Shown piece by piece: positions 17,109-19,614 of a stretch of DNA of 19,614 bases (its first letter is position 1; the number at the start of each line of letters is the position of its first letter). This DNA comes from Gnomoniopsis sp. IMI 355080 (taxonomy: Eukaryota > Ascomycota > Sordariomycetes > Diaporthales > Gnomoniaceae). The translations under genes and the position numbers were made by a program. The notes below the pieces were generated by a model, which searched no databases, was not told the origin of the DNA, and saw only the letters and a program-made list of their open reading frames with translations. The DNA is taken from assembly GCA_027946555.1 (NCBI GenBank), contig JAPEVC010000385.1, forward strand, positions 1-19,614. The letters run 5' to 3'.

Positions 17109-18977
17109 TTACCGGCGTCCCCGTCGCGGATCATTCGCATCCGCTCGTCTCGCTTCGCGCATCTCCTTCGTTCCCAAGCTGCCCAGGCCACCTTCGCTCC
17201 GCCTCTCCCAGCCTCCCAGCCTCACAACAAGGCACGTAGCATTGTCCCCATCACTGCTAACCTCGGTGGCATACCCCACCACGCTCCGTGCGCCCTCCTC
17301 GGGCGTCCGCGCCTCCTTGATGACATCGACAATCTCCTGGTCGCTCAGCGTGCCACTTACACCATCACTAACCAAGACCAAGAAACTAAATTGCGCCGGG
17401 CCCAGCTCTAAGCGCGTCAGCTCAGGTTCCGCGCTGACGCCGATACGCTTGCTGCGCATATCGCCAAACGCGCGCGAGTTGGCCAGCCCCGAGATGCGCT
17501 CCTCGCCAAAACTGTCCGTGACCAGACTGCTCTCCGCATACCGCGTCAGGCGCCTCGCTTCGGTGGGGCTGCTGGGATGGTGGTCGCTAGTGAGCGGCAC
17601 GGCGAGGCCGGTGGTGGTCTCGCAGAGCAGGATGCGCGTGTCGCCGACGTGCGCGACGACAATGGTGCTGTGCGCGTTGGGGTGCCAGAAGGGCGCCGGA
17701 GTGGGTGTCGAGATGAGCGCGACCGACGCCGTGCTGCCACCTTTGAAGCGCGTGGGCCCGCCGATGATGTGGCCGGAGGGGACCTTGTGCGGACTGGAGC
17801 CGAGGACCTCGTCTTTGTTGAGGGGCTGGTTGTCTGACACGTAAGGGTCGTCAGGGTCGGGCTTGCGGGCTTGCGCAGTGACGAAATCGAGGTCGGCGCG
17901 GAGGAAGGCGTAGGTGAGGACAGACTCGATGGATATTCTGGGCTGGGAGGAAGACGTGAGTGGATCGTCGAGGGAAGAGTCTTGGTGGAGGTCGAAAAGC
18001 GCCGGCTTAAAGCGCCGAAAGTAGCCCCCAATGGTGCTCTTGTACTCGGCCACCAGCTCCTTCTCTAGCTCCAGCGCCTTGTGCACGTCGGCCTTGACGC
18101 AGACAGGTTGCTGAGAAATGGCCGTGGGCATCTTGCCATCCGTGATCTGTGTATCCTCGAGCTGCATCTTGACTTGTTCCGGGCTCTTCATATCCACGCT
18201 GCGTAATGCCCTCCCTTTTCGACTTGTGTCTGCCGGCTCCCGCTCCCCGGACGCAGCAGCCTTATCTGACGTATCCGTAGGCACATTGCTCTTCTTCCTC
18301 AGACTGCTCTTCAACTCAAATTGGTTCGCTGCCTCCTCTATGTATCCGTGCAATTCATCCCTAAGGAACTCGGCGCACTCACTCCCCCCATGGCCATCAA
18401 AGACGCCAAAGTAAAACACCTGCGGATCTCCAAATGAACTATCTGCAGTCGTAGCCACGCCCGCGCTATTGTTCCGCTCGCTCCGAACAAGACTCATAGG
18501 TGCGCGTTTAGCAAATGCCGGGATACTGATCGTACCGGCAGCGTTGGTGTCCTCATTGTAGGGGCGGCTGCCGCGACCGCTGAAGGCGCCGAAGTGGTGC
18601 TTCGCGCTGCGCAGTGGGATGCGCACCACGGTCAGGTCGCGGCTCGAGGGCATGTTGGGAGGCGACACGGGCGCAGAGGAGCCGGGGCCGGCGGTGTGGG
18701 GAGCGGAAGCAGCTCGCGGGAGTTTGTGGTGCGGGCCCGGGGCGGAACGTGAATCGGGGCTCATGGAGGAGGAGGGGAGGTGGGTGACGAAGTAGGCTTG
18801 AAAGCCACGGGTATGTGGTGGGCGCGTGTAGGCCTGCTGCTGCGGCATCGATGTCGAGGGTCGAAGTGAGGACGAGGAGGATACTAATCGGTAGGTGGGA
18901 TATTGGCGTTGGGAGTGCAAGAGTCGCTGGCCCTGCTTGCGGCCGCGCGCCAGTGCTCGAGCTGCTCTTGAGGCCAT
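17109..18977 (-). CDS. PP2C-type Ser/Thr phosphatase with mitochondrial-type leader (Ptc6-like)
   Basis: A metal-dependent protein phosphatase of the PPM/PP2C family. A single exon gives 622 aa from ATG 18977 (AAGATGG context). An in-frame ATG at 19082 would give 657 aa. Residues 1-30 are rich in Arg, Ala and Ser without acids, like a mitochondrial presequence, and a long disordered Ser/Pro stretch follows to about 125. PP2C motifs appear in order: RPYNED at 138-143, VFDGHGG at 192-198, KGGSTA at 412-417, VAHVGDTR at 441-448, LTSDHHP at 462-468, SRAFGD at 501-506, VSDGVSG at 536-542 and GDNATCLVV at 577-585. Metal-ligand Asp143, Asp194, Asp538 and Asp578 are all present. An unusual charged insertion (about 226-290) separates DGHGG from the next core block. 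Presequence plus DGHGG points to yeast Ptc6 (Aup1; mitophagy and pyruvate dehydrogenase regulation) or Ptc5 rather than Ptc7. I favour Ptc6 on the RPYNED block, without certainty, so no symbol is given. Confidence 0.94.
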   Translation of the reverse strand: MASRAARALARGRKQGQRLLHSQRQYPTYRLVSSSSSLRPSTSMPQQQAYTRPPHTRGFQAYFVTHLPSSSMSPDSRSAPGPHHKLPRAASAPHTAGPGSSAPVSPPNMPSSRDLTVVRIPLRSAKHHFGAFSGRGSRPYNEDTNAAGTISIPAFAKRAPMSLVRSERNNSAGVATTADSSFGDPQVFYFGVFDGHGGSECAEFLRDELHGYIEEAANQFELKSSLRKKSNVPTDTSDKAAASGEREPADTSRKGRALRSVDMKSPEQVKMQLEDTQITDGKMPTAISQQPVCVKADVHKALELEKELVAEYKSTIGGYFRRFKPALFDLHQDSSLDDPLTSSSQPRISIESVLTYAFLRADLDFVTAQARKPDPDDPYVSDNQPLNKDEVLGSSPHKVPSGHIIGGPTRFKGGSTASVALISTPTPAPFWHPNAHSTIVVAHVGDTRILLCETTTGLAVPLTSDHHPSSPTEARRLTRYAESSLVTDSFGEERISGLANSRAFGDMRSKRIGVSAEPELTRLELGPAQFSFLVLVSDGVSGTLSDQEIVDVIKEARTPEEGARSVVGYATEVSSDGDNATCLVVRLGGWERRSEGGLGSLGTKEMREARRADANDPRRGRR

Positions 18978-19614
18978 CTTGGTCTGGATGCTAGGCCGCA
19001 GATGCTGTCGAGAAGTCGCTGTCTGTGGGTGCGTCCTCGCGACAGCGCTTCGTAACGAGAATGACGGAGGAGGTCGGGGCATGTCGCGGGCCCGTGACGA
19101 GGACTCGGCTCAAGGTATCCTCCCTTCCAAGAGACTATAAATATTTGGATAGGGGGAAGGGAGGAGACAGCGGGGAAGAGGTGGAGGCTGTCGTCAGGTG
19201 GAACGACGGGCAGACGTCCATGGGACCAGCAAGCAGCAAGATCGGGGAGTCGCTGGGTTGCAAGAGTGCAGGATGCAGGTTGATTGTAGTCGGGCCGTTC
19301 TACGGAACAAGGCCCGGATCCGAGTGTGTCCCCTCCCCCACGTTCTCGTCGTGATGGCTAGGAGAATGAATACTCGAGGCGGCACTTCAGGTCAGTGGAA
19401 CCGCGGCTATCCCATGTACGGTTGTTGTTGAACGTTGAAATCAGTACATGCAAAAGAAGAAATAAGAAATATATAGGTAGCTTTGTGCCGAGTTGCTATG
19501 AGGGAGATGCCATCGTCACAACTGCATAGAATGTAGCTGGACTTGGCAAGGTTGACGTCCAAGCTGTTCCATTCAGCTGGTATTACTGGAGGGGTCCACC
19601 TCCTTGTCTCCCCC
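18978..19614. other. Upstream region of the PP2C gene
   Basis: This is expected to be the leader and promoter of the minus-strand phosphatase gene. The frame stays open back to ATG 19082, so 18978-19082 may be coding. No ORF further right is convincing, and no rightward gene begins before the window ends. Confidence 0.5.
19136..19144 (-). promoter_or_regulatory. TATA-like element upstream of the PP2C gene
   Basis: The plus strand reads TATAAATAT, so the minus strand gives ATATTTATA. It lies about 54 bases before ATG 19082 and about 160 before ATG 18977. The spacing favours a transcript starting between the two, hence the downstream ATG. No experimental support. Confidence 0.4.

Noticed and set aside
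16891..17844. 317-codon plus-strand ORF
   Set aside because: Mostly antisense to the PP2C gene, whose motifs are complete on the minus strand; Ser/Leu/Arg-rich shadow composition.

Overview
The window is nuclear DNA of a filamentous ascomycete. A Sordariomycete is most likely, perhaps of the order Hypocreales, though the order is a guess. The evidence is short introns of about 50-95 nt with GTATGT/GTACGT/GTGAGT donors and CTAAC/CTGAC branch sites, good Kozak starts, gene-poor spacers of 0.5-2.8 kb, and a full-length HET-C-type protein. I see no transposon, CRISPR array, rRNA or convincing tRNA, and no operon-like organisation.

Layout, left to right. Positions 1-1767 show no gene, only a 13-bp tandem repeat, a C12 run and an 80-bp purine tract. 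Four genes then lie in tandem on the minus strand. The first (1768-3938, three exons) encodes a 684-aa protein with a coiled coil, a Pro/Gly/Met-rich middle and a conserved-looking C-terminal helical domain, of unknown function. The second (4667-5422, four exons, possibly a fifth starting at 5750) encodes a small unrecognised protein. A gene-free stretch runs to 8223. The third (8224-10170, four exons) is an RBM39/CC1-like splicing factor, S. pombe Rsd1 type, with an RS/RD-rich head, two RRMs and a C-terminal U2AF-homology motif. The fourth (10887-12132, two exons) is a sphingolipid fatty acid 2-hydroxylase, Scs7/FA2H type, with a cytochrome b5 head.

A 1.9-kb region between divergent starts separates scs7 from the plus-strand gene at 14037-16543 (three exons). 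That gene encodes a secreted or membrane-associated HET-C heterokaryon-incompatibility-type protein of 794 aa. It converges on a single-exon minus-strand gene (17109-18977, possible start 19082) for a PP2C phosphatase with a mitochondrial-type leader, most like Ptc6. The last 0.6 kb is that gene's upstream region.

The genes look like independent housekeeping or cell-biology loci and nothing suggests a cluster. The points most worth a second look are: a zinc-phospholipase/nuclease-like H-x3-D-x3-H signature inside HET-C; the absence of a HET-domain partner (pin-c type) beside het-C; a possible upstream exon and a double hairpin in front of the small gene; an in-frame stop-free intron in the first gene; and a 5'-UTR intron in the splicing-factor gene. 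I found no clearly new multi-gene system.
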